Shown here in pieces: positions 17,993 to 26,480 of a stretch of 64,000 bases of DNA (positions are counted from its first letter, which is position 1; each line of letters opens with the position of its first letter). The translations under genes and the position numbers were made by a program. The DNA comes from Streptomyces sp. CB02366. GTDB lineage: Bacteria > Actinomycetota > Actinomycetes > Streptomycetales > Streptomycetaceae. Under the pieces are notes generated by a model, which saw only the letters and a list, made by a program, of their open reading frames with translations, was not told the DNA's origin and ran no database searches. The DNA is taken from assembly GCF_001905905.1 (NCBI RefSeq), contig NZ_LIVT01000012.1, positions 1-64,000 of the forward strand. Direction: 5' to 3'.

Positions 17993-18853
17993 TCAGCGTC
18001 CGGGGACGGGCAGGGCGTCGGCGGGCTCCGCCGGGGGTTCGCCCGCCACCAGCAGGCCCGGCAACTGCTCCCCGATCTCCGCGCGCAGCTCCGGAGCCAG
18101 CCCCGAGTCCGTGACGAACGTGTCGACCTCCTCCAGCGAGGCGAAGGAACTCAGGCCCACCGTGCCCCACTTGGTGTGATCGGCCACGACCACGATCCGG
18201 CGGGCCGCCCGCACCAGACGGCGATTGGTCTCCGCCTCCGCCAGATTCGGGGTGGAGAGCCCGGCCTCGGACGAGATCCCGTGCACGCCGAGGAAGAGCA
18301 CGTCGAAGTGGAGGGAGCCGATGGCCCGGTCCGCGACCGGCCCCACCAGCGAGTCCGAGGGGGTGCGGATCCCGCCCGTCAGCACCACCGTCGCCGCCCC
18401 CGGCCGCGCGCCGCCGCCTCCCGCCGGACGCCGCGCGTCGTGGAACACGTCGGCCACCCGCACCGAGTTGGTCACCACCGTCAGGTCCGGCACGTCCAGC
18501 AGACGGCGGGCCAGCGCGAAGGTCGTCGTGCCGCCCGAGAGCGCGATGGCGCTGCCCGGAGCCGCCAGGGCCGCCGCCGCCCGCGCGATCTCCTCCTTGG
18601 CGCCCGGCTCCAGCGCCGACTTCGCCTCGAAGCCGGGTTCGTGCGTACTCGCCTCGACGACCGGGACCGCCCCGCCGTGGACCTTCTCGATGACGCCCTG
18701 GCGGGCCAGCGCGTCCAGATCCCGGCGGATCGTCATGTCGGAGACGTTCAGTCTGCGGGTCAGCTCGTTGACCCGGACCCCGCCGCGCCTGCGCACCTCG
18801 TCGAGGATCAGCGCACGACGCTGCTCCGCGAGCAGGTTCTGATTCTCGCTCAA
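17993..18853 (-). CDS. DeoR/GlpR family transcriptional regulator
   Basis: A 286-residue DeoR-type repressor. The N-terminal helix-turn-helix reads LLAEQRRALILDEVRRRGGVRV then NELTRRLNVSDMTIRRDLDAL. The C-terminal phosphosugar-binding domain has ALSGGTTTFALARRL, VVTNSVRVADV, GVHGIS and the DHTKWG motif. I place the start at the TTG 18853 because GGAAGGA lies upstream and the conserved fold begins at once. An ATG at 18913 in the same frame would add 20 basic residues. It is divergent from the giant membrane hydrolase, with a gap of 103 bases. Confidence 0.87.
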   Translation of the reverse strand: MSENQNLLAEQRRALILDEVRRRGGVRVNELTRRLNVSDMTIRRDLDALARQGVIEKVHGGAVPVVEASTHEPGFEAKSALEPGAKEEIARAAAALAAPGSAIALSGGTTTFALARRLLDVPDLTVVTNSVRVADVFHDARRPAGGGGARPGAATVVLTGGIRTPSDSLVGPVADRAIGSLHFDVLFLGVHGISSEAGLSTPNLAEAETNRRLVRAARRIVVVADHTKWGTVGLSSFASLEEVDTFVTDSGLAPELRAEIGEQLPGLLVAGEPPAEPADALPVPGR

Positions 18854-18956
18854 CGCCGGGCCCGGTCCTTCCCTCTGCCGTACGGTCCGCAGCGGCCTGC
18901 GCGACACGCTCATCCTGCCACGCACGCATGTCCGACGTCCCACCTGGGGAGATTCC

Positions 18957-21572
18957 GTGAGACCGCTCACGCACCCGCCCCGCGCCCGCAATCCTGGGTC
19001 CGTACCACCGGCGGGCCGCCGGGGCCGGAGCCCTCGGCGTCCCGGCCCGCGCCCACCGCTCCCGCGCACGTCCCCGTCGGCCGCCGAGGCCGCCGCGCCC
19101 GAGAGAGAGCCCCCCTTGGCTTCTGCCGCCCTGCCCCCGCCACCCCCCTCCCCGCACCCCTCTTCGACCCCCACGGCCCCGCGGCACACCGGGACCGCAC
19201 TGGAACTGCTCGTCCACGGCGTCGGCGGCACCACCCCGCAGGAGATGCTGGGCGACCCCCGCACGACCCGGGTCACCGGGGACGAGACCGCCGCCGTGCA
19301 CCGGCGCACCGACGACGTCGACGCGGAGAGGCACCCCGAGCGCTACCGGGACGAGCCCGTGGCCGAGGCGTACTGCTGGTCCGGCCTGACCTCCGGCAAC
19401 GGCTCCCGTGCGCTGTGGCTGCTGCTCCTGCCGTTCATGGTGGTCAACCTCGCCCACTGGATGCGCCCCACCGCGGTCGGCCGTAGCCGGGCGGTCCGCC
19501 TGTACGGCGTCCTGGTGCGGCTTCTGGCGTTGAGCCTCACCGTGCTCCTGACGGCCGCCGCCTGCGAGGTCGCCCTGGACCTGGTGGCCTGGCAGTGCGC
19601 GGGCGCCGACGCCTGCGCCGAACGGCGCGCCTGGCTCGGCTTCCTGTCGGACCGTCAGGGCGGCTGGTGGTCCCAACCGGGCCGCCGCCTCGCCCTGGCG
19701 GCCGTCGCGCCCGCCGCCCTGGTGGGACTGCTGTGGTACCTCTCCAACCGGACCTGGAGCGCGTACGAGTCCCAACGCCCCCTGGACGGAGAGGACTTCG
19801 ACGCCAACGACCCCTTCGGGGTGGAGGAGGCCCACGGCCGCGGCGCGCCCGAGCCGGACGCCGAGGGGTGCCCGCGCCCGACCGTTCCGGTCCGTCCCGC
19901 ACTCGGCAGGCCCGGCTTCTGGTACGGCCGCCGGCTCGTCGCCCGGCTCCGCGCCGCCCACACCGCCGCCGGGTTCCTGACCGTCGCAGCGGCCGTGGTG
20001 GGCGCCGCCGCCCGGCACGACCGGGGCGCCGGCGGCCCGGTGCCGGCGCTCCTGGGCGCGGCCGTCGAGGGCGGCATCGCCGTGTGCGCGCTCGTCACCG
20101 TCGCGGTCGTCTGCCGCCGGGGCCGCAGCGAACGCATCCGTGACGCCCGGCTGGACGCCACCCTGATCACCTGCCTGCCCGGTTCCGCGCTGGTCCTGCT
20201 CGCCCTCGCCGCGGTGCACGCGTCCTGGTCGCGCCCCGACTGGCAGTCCTCGGGCAGCCTGCCCGGCGAAACCACCTTCCGGCTCCTCGCGCTCGGCCAG
20301 GGCGTCCTCGTCGTCGCGCTCGCCGTGGTCGCCCGGATCCTCCACCGGCACACCAGCGACCCCCGGACCGTCCTGCGCGGGCTCGGCGGCCCCGCCGTCG
20401 CCGTGCTCGCCTGCGGTCTCGGCGGCGTGATGACCGGCGGCGTGGCCCAGCGCGTCGCCGACTGGCTCGACGGGCCCGGCACCCCGGGCATGGGCCACGG
20501 CACCGACATCGCCGGCCCGCCGGTCCTGCTCAGCTGGCAGGCGTCCGTCATCCCCGTGCTCCTGCTGCTCCTGCTCGTCCCGGTCGTGCTCCTGACCGTC
20601 CGCACCGCGCGCACCGCCCGCCGCCTCGGCCCGGTCGTCGAGGCGGAGTACGCCCCCGAACAGCCCGACGAGGGACGGACCCGCCGCATCGCCCGGATCC
20701 GCGCGACCGCCGCCCTCACCGACTCCGCGCCCTGGATCGTCGGAGTGGTCTCCGCCGCCACCCTGCTGCTCGGGGTGGGAGCGGTCGCCGGCTCCTGGCG
20801 CAGCGACGAGGTGCCGGGCCGGGCCGCGGACGGGAGCGGGCCGCTCCTGGAGTCGCTGGCCGACGCCGCCCAGGCGACCGGCTCCTGGCTGATCGGCTTC
20901 GGCTTCATACTGTTCGTCGCCGGGGGCCGCCGCGCCTACAAGGACGCCTCGGCCCGCCGCACCATCGGCATCCTCTGGGACGTGGGCACCTTCTGGCCGC
21001 GCGCCGCCCACCCCTTCGCGCCGCCGTGCTACGCGGAGCGCGCCGTCCCCGACCTCGCCTCCCGGATGTCCGCCTGGACGGCGACCACGCCCCGGGGCCG
21101 GCTCGTCATCTCGGGTCACTCGCAGGGCAGCGTCCTCGCCGCGTCCGCCGTCTGGCAGCTGCCCGACGCAACCCGCCACCGGGTCGCGCTGCTCACCTAC
21201 GGCTCGCCTCTGGAACGGCTTTACGGGCGCTGGTTCCCGGCCTACTTCGGGCCCGAACCGCTGCTCGGGCTGCACCGCTCGGTGCACTGCTGGCGCAACC
21301 TGTGGCGGGCGACCGACCCGATCGGCGGTCCCGTCCGCATCTGCGCCGACCCCGACCCGGGCGTCGACCGGGGCCCTCTGAAGGACCCGCAGGCGTACGG
21401 GCGCACCACGAAGCTCCCCCTGCCCGAGCCGATCCTCGGCCACTCCGACTACCGGGCCGACCCCGCCTTCGCCGAGGAGCGGACCGCCCTCCTCGACGAA
21501 CTGGGGCCGCTGGTGCCCCGGCAGGCCGAGGCCGGGCTTCACAAGGACAGTTCGGGGAGGTCCTCGGGGTAG
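18957..21572 (+). CDS. large integral membrane alpha/beta-hydrolase
   Basis: An 871-residue protein. After a Pro/Arg/Ala-rich N terminus (1-78) comes LLVHGVGGTTPQEML (HGVGG at 87-91), which looks like the first strand and oxyanion loop of an alpha/beta-hydrolase. A long section (about 140-640) with roughly nine hydrophobic segments follows. The nucleophile elbow VISGHSQGSVLAAS (GHSQG 720-724, Ser722) and TYGSPLERLYGRWFPAYF come only after it. This resembles a lipase-like catalytic fold interrupted by a membrane domain. The GTG start has GGGGAG 6 bases upstream; a TTG at 19116 is an alternative. Its 3' end overlaps the convergent AAA+ gene by 34 bp. The substrate is unknown. Confidence 0.82.
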   Translation: MRPLTHPPRARNPGSVPPAGRRGRSPRRPGPRPPLPRTSPSAAEAAAPEREPPLASAALPPPPPSPHPSSTPTAPRHTGTALELLVHGVGGTTPQEMLGDPRTTRVTGDETAAVHRRTDDVDAERHPERYRDEPVAEAYCWSGLTSGNGSRALWLLLLPFMVVNLAHWMRPTAVGRSRAVRLYGVLVRLLALSLTVLLTAAACEVALDLVAWQCAGADACAERRAWLGFLSDRQGGWWSQPGRRLALAAVAPAALVGLLWYLSNRTWSAYESQRPLDGEDFDANDPFGVEEAHGRGAPEPDAEGCPRPTVPVRPALGRPGFWYGRRLVARLRAAHTAAGFLTVAAAVVGAAARHDRGAGGPVPALLGAAVEGGIAVCALVTVAVVCRRGRSERIRDARLDATLITCLPGSALVLLALAAVHASWSRPDWQSSGSLPGETTFRLLALGQGVLVVALAVVARILHRHTSDPRTVLRGLGGPAVAVLACGLGGVMTGGVAQRVADWLDGPGTPGMGHGTDIAGPPVLLSWQASVIPVLLLLLLVPVVLLTVRTARTARRLGPVVEAEYAPEQPDEGRTRRIARIRATAALTDSAPWIVGVVSAATLLLGVGAVAGSWRSDEVPGRAADGSGPLLESLADAAQATGSWLIGFGFILFVAGGRRAYKDASARRTIGILWDVGTFWPRAAHPFAPPCYAERAVPDLASRMSAWTATTPRGRLVISGHSQGSVLAASAVWQLPDATRHRVALLTYGSPLERLYGRWFPAYFGPEPLLGLHRSVHCWRNLWRATDPIGGPVRICADPDPGVDRGPLKDPQAYGRTTKLPLPEPILGHSDYRADPAFAEERTALLDELGPLVPRQAEAGLHKDSSGRSSG

Positions 21573-23962
21573 AGCAGGGTCAGGTCGTCCGTGCTCGTCT
21601 CGGCGAGCTGGGCGACCCGGCCCGCGTGCCGCTCCACCATCGACTCGAACGTCTGGCGGGCGGTGCGGCCGTTGCCGAAGGCGGGGCCCTTGGGAAGCTC
21701 GGTGAAGTACTTCAGCAGCGCCTCCCCGGTGCCGTCCGCCAGGCTGTACTCGTGTTCGTCGGCCTGCTGCTCGACGATCCGCAGCAGCTCCTCGGGGAGG
21801 TAGTCGCCGAAGGTGATGGTCCGCGAGAACCGCGAGGCCACCCCGGGGTTGACGGTGAGGAACCGCTCCATCTCCACGGTGTAGCCGGCGACGATCACGA
21901 CCACCGCGTCCCGGTGGTCCTCCATCAGCTTCACCAGCGTGTCGATGGCCTCCCGCCCGAAGTCGCGGCCGGAGTCCTCGGGGGAGAGGGCGTACGCCTC
22001 GTCGACGAACAGCACTCCGCCGCGCGCCCGGTCGAACGCCTCCTGGGTCCGGATCGCCGTGGAGCCGATGTGCTCGCCGACCAGGTCCACCCGGGAGACC
22101 TCGACCAGGTGGCCCCGCTCCAGCACGCCGAGCGAGGCCAGGATCTCCCCGTACAGCCGGGCGACCGTGGTCTTGCCGGTCCCGGGGGAGCCGGTGAAGA
22201 CGAGGTGGCGGCGGGCGGAGGCGGCCTTGAGCCCGGCCTCCCGGCGGCGGCGGCCCACCTCGATCATGTCGGTGAGCGCCCGTACCTCGCGCTTGACGTT
22301 CTCCAGGCCCACGAGCGCGTCCAGTTCACCGAGGACCGCCGAGGAGTCCCGGACCGGCTCCGCCGGGGCGGCCGGTTCCGGGGCGGGCTCGGCCCGGCGC
22401 GGAGCGGGCGGCGAACCCAGCAGGCCGGGCGACGTCCGGGCGGCCGTCAGCACCGCGGGCGCCGGGGCCGTACGCAGCGCGCTCTCGTCGCTCGTGCAGT
22501 CCTCGACCACCGGGCCGGTCCCGGAGCCGCCGTCGCCCTCGGGGAACTCGTACCCGCCCCGTGCGCACCGCTCGGTACGGCAGCGGGTGAGCGTGGTGCG
22601 GCAGCCGTCCATGACGTGGAAGCCGTAGCCCTCGCTGCCCGTCACCCGGCAGCCGTCGAAGGTGCCCCGGCCCTCGGCGGAGACGTAGAAACCCGCCTCC
22701 GCGGGAGAGGTCACCGTGCAGCGCTCGATGGTGGGGTCCGCGCCCTTGGTGACGATGATCCCGGTCTGCGCCGCGTCGATCGTGCAGTTGCCGAGCGTGC
22801 CGCTGCTGCCGTGGTCGCGGAACCAGGCGCCCGTGGACGCCTCCCTGATCCGGCAGTCGTCGAGCTGGGCGGTCGCTCCGTCGCTCACGGACACGGCGGT
22901 GTTGCGGATCTGGGAGAGGTCGCTGTCCACGACGTCGACGCGCGAGCCCCGGTCGAGGACGAAGATCGCGTCGGGCACGTCGTGCACCCGGCAGGCGTCC
23001 AGTATCACCGTCGCGCCGTCGCTGACCCAGACGGCCGGGTAGTCGCCCGTGCTGTCGTGGATCTCGCACTGGTTGGCGTCCACCCGGGTTCCCGGATCCC
23101 AGACGGAGAGTCCGTTGCGGCCGAAGCGGCGGACCGTGGAGCGGGTCAGCGTGAGCACCGAACGGGACCGCAGATCGACGGCGTTCTCCGGGATGTCGTG
23201 GATGTCGCAGTCGGCGAGCGTCAGCACGGCGTCGGTGTCCAGCGTGACGCCGTCCGCCGACGTGCGGTGCACCGTGCAGTCGGTCAGGTGCGCCGAGGCG
23301 CGGGCGGTGACCTGGATGCCGCTGCCCTTGATCTCGTACACCTCGCAGCCGAACGCCTCCAGGCCGCTGCCCTCGCCGGTGACGCCGATGCCCGCGCCGG
23401 AGGCGTGGTGCACCCGGCAGCGGTCCAGACGGGGGTGCCCCCCGTCGCGGACCGAGACGCCCGCCTGGCCGGCCGAGACGATCTCGCACTCCTCGAACAC
23501 GCCGCCCGCGCCGTCCAGTACGGCGATGCCGACCCCGGCCGGGTTGTCGACCGTGCAGCGCCGCACGGTGGGCCGGGCCGCGCCGCGCACCTCGATGCCC
23601 GCGGCGGAACGCGTCACGATCCGCAGGTCCCGCAGCTCCGCCGTGCCGTCCTCGATCAGCAGCGCCGGGGCCGCCGCGTCCTGGCCCTCGACGTGGAGGT
23701 CCTGGACGACCGCGGAGGCGCGCACGGTCAGCGGTACGCCGTCGGCCGGCGCGATCCGCACGGAGCCGACCGATCCCTCGGGGCCGCGCAGCGTCACCGC
23801 GCGGTGGAGGACGAGGTTCTCCCGGTACGTTCCGGGCGCGACGGTGAGGACGTCGCCGTCTGCCGCCGCCTCCAGGGCCGCGGAGAGGGAGGCGTACTCG
23901 CCCGTGCGGCGGCGCCATCGCGATGTGCCGGTGTGCGTCACCTGGACCGTGCCCTGTGCCAT
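21539..23962 (-). CDS. right-handed beta-helix / CbbX-SpoVK-type AAA+ ATPase fusion
   Basis: An 807-residue protein. Residues about 20-500 are a parallel beta-helix made of repeated 22-24-residue coils (GIEVRGAARPTVRRCTVDNPAG, GVSVRDGGHPRLDRCRVHHAS and many like them). A Pro/Ala/Glu linker follows, then a CbbX/SpoVK-type AAA+ domain from about 550: Walker A GSPGTGKTT (K597), Walker B VLFVDEAYA (D654-E655), sensor region VVVIVAGY and arginine-finger area NPGVASRFSRTI. The helix domain probably recognises a protein or polysaccharide partner that the ATPase remodels. ATG at 23962, no strong ribosome-binding site. The pairing resembles EccA/CbbX-like ATPases, but no ESX genes are present. Confidence 0.87.
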   Translation of the reverse strand: MAQGTVQVTHTGTSRWRRRTGEYASLSAALEAAADGDVLTVAPGTYRENLVLHRAVTLRGPEGSVGSVRIAPADGVPLTVRASAVVQDLHVEGQDAAAPALLIEDGTAELRDLRIVTRSAAGIEVRGAARPTVRRCTVDNPAGVGIAVLDGAGGVFEECEIVSAGQAGVSVRDGGHPRLDRCRVHHASGAGIGVTGEGSGLEAFGCEVYEIKGSGIQVTARASAHLTDCTVHRTSADGVTLDTDAVLTLADCDIHDIPENAVDLRSRSVLTLTRSTVRRFGRNGLSVWDPGTRVDANQCEIHDSTGDYPAVWVSDGATVILDACRVHDVPDAIFVLDRGSRVDVVDSDLSQIRNTAVSVSDGATAQLDDCRIREASTGAWFRDHGSSGTLGNCTIDAAQTGIIVTKGADPTIERCTVTSPAEAGFYVSAEGRGTFDGCRVTGSEGYGFHVMDGCRTTLTRCRTERCARGGYEFPEGDGGSGTGPVVEDCTSDESALRTAPAPAVLTAARTSPGLLGSPPAPRRAEPAPEPAAPAEPVRDSSAVLGELDALVGLENVKREVRALTDMIEVGRRRREAGLKAASARRHLVFTGSPGTGKTTVARLYGEILASLGVLERGHLVEVSRVDLVGEHIGSTAIRTQEAFDRARGGVLFVDEAYALSPEDSGRDFGREAIDTLVKLMEDHRDAVVVIVAGYTVEMERFLTVNPGVASRFSRTITFGDYLPEELLRIVEQQADEHEYSLADGTGEALLKYFTELPKGPAFGNGRTARQTFESMVERHAGRVAQLAETSTDDLTLLYPEDLPELSL

Positions 23963-24117
23963 GGCGTTGCTGTGCCCCCACCTCGTGCTGTGCGATGCCT
24001 CGGGCCCGTCCGTCGCCGGGGAGGCGGACGGGGTCGGACCACCGTAGCGCGCGTGAGGGGAGGGAGTTGACGAGTCGGCCCCGTCGGCGCCGCGGCCTTC
24101 GGCCGGGGCGGCCGTGG

Positions 24118-24726
24118 TCAGCCGCCCGTTCCGGCCCTGCTCCAGAGTGGCGCCGTCGCCGCCCACTCCCGGTCGAGCCGTTCGTGGCGCCGCCGCACGA
24201 GGTGCCGCACGATCAGCCGCCGCCCCGCCTCGACGCACCCGGCGGCGAGCAGGAAGGCGCCGACGCCGCCCAGCACCGCGTGGGTCCGGGCGGTGCGGCC
24301 GTCCATCGGCGGCGGCACCGGCAGGCCCGCCGCGTCCGTCCAGATGCGCAGCGCGGACCCCGCGGGGCCGGGCGGGGACGCGGTGGCCACCTCGCCGGTG
24401 CGCGGACTGCCGTCCGGGGCCCGCCAGGACGCCATCACCCGGGCGCGCGCAGCGTGTTCGGCCCCCGCCTCGGGATCGCCCGCGAACCGTTCCGGTCCGG
24501 CCGCCGGGCCCGTCACGACCGCCTGGACCGCGTGGCGCTCAGCGTGCTGGGAGCGTACCGACCGCTGGAGCGAGGCGTCGGCGAGCGCGCCGCCCGCCCA
24601 CCCCGCGGCCGGGGCGCCGAGCAGGAGGAGCAGCAGCGCCCCGAGCGCCACCCACGCCTCGTGCCGGCCGGTGGCACGGCCCAGCGGACCGCGCCGCCCG
24701 CGCGGCATCCCCCACGGCACCCGCAC
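24118..24726 (-). CDS. Rv1733c-like two-helix membrane protein
   Basis: About 202 residues with one hydrophobic segment near the N terminus (WVALGALLLLLLGAPAAGWAGG) and a second near the C terminus (HAVLGGVGAFLLAAGCVEAGRRLIVRHLVRRRHERLDREW), enclosing an extracytoplasmic domain with SPRTGEVATA and RIWTDAAG motifs. This is the layout of the mycobacterial Rv1733c family. The frame is open to a GTG at 24846; I chose the GTG at 24726, preceded by a G-rich ribosome-binding site. The function is unknown. Confidence 0.75.
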   Translation of the reverse strand: MRVPWGMPRGRRGPLGRATGRHEAWVALGALLLLLLGAPAAGWAGGALADASLQRSVRSQHAERHAVQAVVTGPAAGPERFAGDPEAGAEHAARARVMASWRAPDGSPRTGEVATASPPGPAGSALRIWTDAAGLPVPPPMDGRTARTHAVLGGVGAFLLAAGCVEAGRRLIVRHLVRRRHERLDREWAATAPLWSRAGTGG

Positions 24727-24870
24727 CGCCGAACCCCCGTCCCCCTCGATCGACTTCCCGCCGGGCGGGGGCCGGTGTGCGGCCGAGGGCCGGCGGCGTG
24801 CCCGTGCCCTGGGCGCGCCCGACGCCCGGTGCGTCCCCCGGCGCACCGTGCCGCACGACGGAAGCGAGGT

Positions 24871-25356
24871 TCAGTATCCCCGGCTCTGGTACGGCCGGTT
24901 GTACGGGTCCTCGTAGGGCGACTGCGCCGGTACGGGCCGCGGCGAGGCCGGACGCATCGCCTCGTACCCGGTGGCGGGCGCGGGCCGCTGCGGCTGGGGC
25001 TGCTGCGGGTAGCCGCGGGCCGCCGAGGGCTGCTGCGGAATGTAGGGCGCGGGCGCGTGCTGCAGCTGGGCGGGCTGCATCGGCGTGTGCTGCGCCGGAG
25101 CCTGCTGGTACTGCGGCATCGGCTGCTGCTGCGGGTAGCCGTAGGAGCCGGTCTGCTGCGACGGCGCGGCGGGCAGGGCGGGCAGCGCCGACGGCACGGC
25201 CGGCAGGTAGCTGCTGCCCGTGTCGTAGGCGGCCGGGACGCGGATGGGGGCGATCTGAGGGGTTCCCCGCTCCGCGACCAAGGAGTCGTAGATCGGAGTG
25301 TCGGGGAACGACGCGGCGTAGTAGCCGCCGCCGAAGGTGGAGCGGGGGGACGTCAT
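24871..25356 (-). CDS. Pro/Gln/Tyr-rich conserved Streptomyces protein (probably DUF6643)
   Basis: A 161-residue protein. The first 45 residues are ordered and conserved-looking (MTSPRSTFGGGYYAASFPDT, YDSLVAERGTPQIAPIRVP). The rest is low complexity with repeated YPQQQP/QYQQAPAQ-type segments and ends in PYNRPYQSRGY. It recalls a family annotated as DUF6643 in streptomycetes; I give that name from memory and with modest certainty. There is no signal peptide or membrane segment. AGGTGG lies next to the ATG. The low-complexity tail suggests a scaffold or condensate-type protein, which is speculation. Confidence 0.75.
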   Translation of the reverse strand: MTSPRSTFGGGYYAASFPDTPIYDSLVAERGTPQIAPIRVPAAYDTGSSYLPAVPSALPALPAAPSQQTGSYGYPQQQPMPQYQQAPAQHTPMQPAQLQHAPAPYIPQQPSAARGYPQQPQPQRPAPATGYEAMRPASPRPVPAQSPYEDPYNRPYQSRGY

Positions 25357-25929
25357 GCCACCTAAGTTAAGCCCACGATGTGCTGAATGGGGAGCCCCAA
25401 TCGTCGGGTTATCCGATTTGCGCTGGTTCTCTGCCGCCGGTCTGCGGAAACGTGGTGAGGGCTTCCTTGACAGCAGGCGTCTTTCCGTCGACGGGCGATG
25501 GCATCGGAGCCGTTCCCGGCAGTGATCGGGAACGGCCCGGACGCGCACGGACGGGGAGCGAATGGCGTTTGGCCGTAAGTGCGGCGCGAAGATCCCGGTG
25601 GCGCGGCCGCCGCCCCACGGACTCCGGCCGGGCCTTTGACCGCGCCCTCCCGCTGCCGGCCCGCGGCGGCGGCAGCGGAGCCGTCCCGGGCCGAATGCGC
25701 CCGGAGGCCGGGAGCGCACTCGCCACGCGGCCCGACCAGGGCGTCTCCCGGAGGGGGCTCCGAAGGCGGTCCCGGAAGGAGACGGCTCCCGCCCCTGGTC
25801 GGGGCCGGTTCCGGCGCGACCGCGACACGTGCCCGGTCCGGCGTCCCGCCCGTGACCCGGACGGTCCGCCGTACTCGGACGCGTCGTGCTTCCGGTCGCC
25901 ACGTGCCGCACGGGCGAAAGGAATGCGGT
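25357..25929. other. gene-free region with hairpins
   Basis: No frame here has coding character. A perfect 10-bp stem lies at 25509-25518/25527-25536 (GCCGTTCCCG...CGGGAACGGC). A longer, nearly perfect inverted repeat has arms GGCCCGACCAGGG (25730-25742) and CCCTGGTCGGGGCC around 25794-25807. The second arm lies between the end of the peptide cassette (25930) and the first hairpin, so either could end cassette transcription. Confidence 0.4.
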
Positions 25930-26445
25930 TCAGGCCGCCGGCACGGGTTTGAGTGCCGCTATGTCCGCGAGGGGGAGGAGCATCCGCTCGTGGAGGAACC
26001 TCACCATGGTCCAGTGCGGCAGAGCGTCCGCGTCGAACGGTCCGAATTCCCGGCAGCACAGGGGAATCCAGCGCAATGCCTCTTCCAGCGCCTGTTCCCG
26101 CCCCGGACCGTCCTGGTAGTCCTCGTAGGCGATGCTGCGATGGTTGATGAAGAACCGGCCGGGAAGCCGTTCTTCGCAGAGCGAGCGGTATTCCCGGGTC
26201 TGCAGGATGAGGTAGTGCCAGATCTCGTCGATATCCTGTTCGACCGGGAGGAAAAGTCCGCCGAGGCGATCCGGGTGCAGGGAGACGAGATAGAGGTACC
26301 GAAGGCATTCTGTGACCTGTCGTTCCACGAAACCGGGGGGTGCGTCCGGCGCCTTGTCCCGGAAATGCCTCACCACTTCGGCATGAAGGTCCTCTCCCAG
26401 CAGCAGTTCGAGGTCGTCGGCGGTGAGTTTCCGTCCGCTGGTCAT
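25930..26445 (-). CDS. DUF1399/GRDP-like protein, third gene of the peptide cassette
   Basis: A 171-residue soluble protein. LFLPVEQDIDEIWHYLILQT (residues 65-83), YRSLCEERLPGRFFINHRS (86-104) and a C-terminal W-I-P-L-C-C segment recall the DUF1399/glycine-rich-domain (GRDP) family, where D-x2-W-H, a Cys and an H-x-P/S motif are conserved. Here D73, W76, H77, C90 and H102 are present, while the second His of the usual WHxH is not. It could be metal-binding. GAGGAG lies 6 bases before the ATG. It follows the PaaK-like gene by 35 bases on the same strand, so it is almost certainly cotranscribed. G+C is visibly lower than in its neighbours. The function is unknown. Confidence 0.7.
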   Translation of the reverse strand: MTSGRKLTADDLELLLGEDLHAEVVRHFRDKAPDAPPGFVERQVTECLRYLYLVSLHPDRLGGLFLPVEQDIDEIWHYLILQTREYRSLCEERLPGRFFINHRSIAYEDYQDGPGREQALEEALRWIPLCCREFGPFDADALPHWTMVRFLHERMLLPLADIAALKPVPAA

Positions 26446-26480
26446 GGCACTCCTCTTCCTGGGGCGGGGACGGCGGGCTG

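Noticed and set aside
17790-21542. 1250-codon open frame on the minus strand
   Set aside because: It is the mirror of the membrane hydrolase and DeoR genes. High G+C removes stops; its composition is Gly/Arg/Ala/His-rich without domains, and third-position bias favours the annotated frames.
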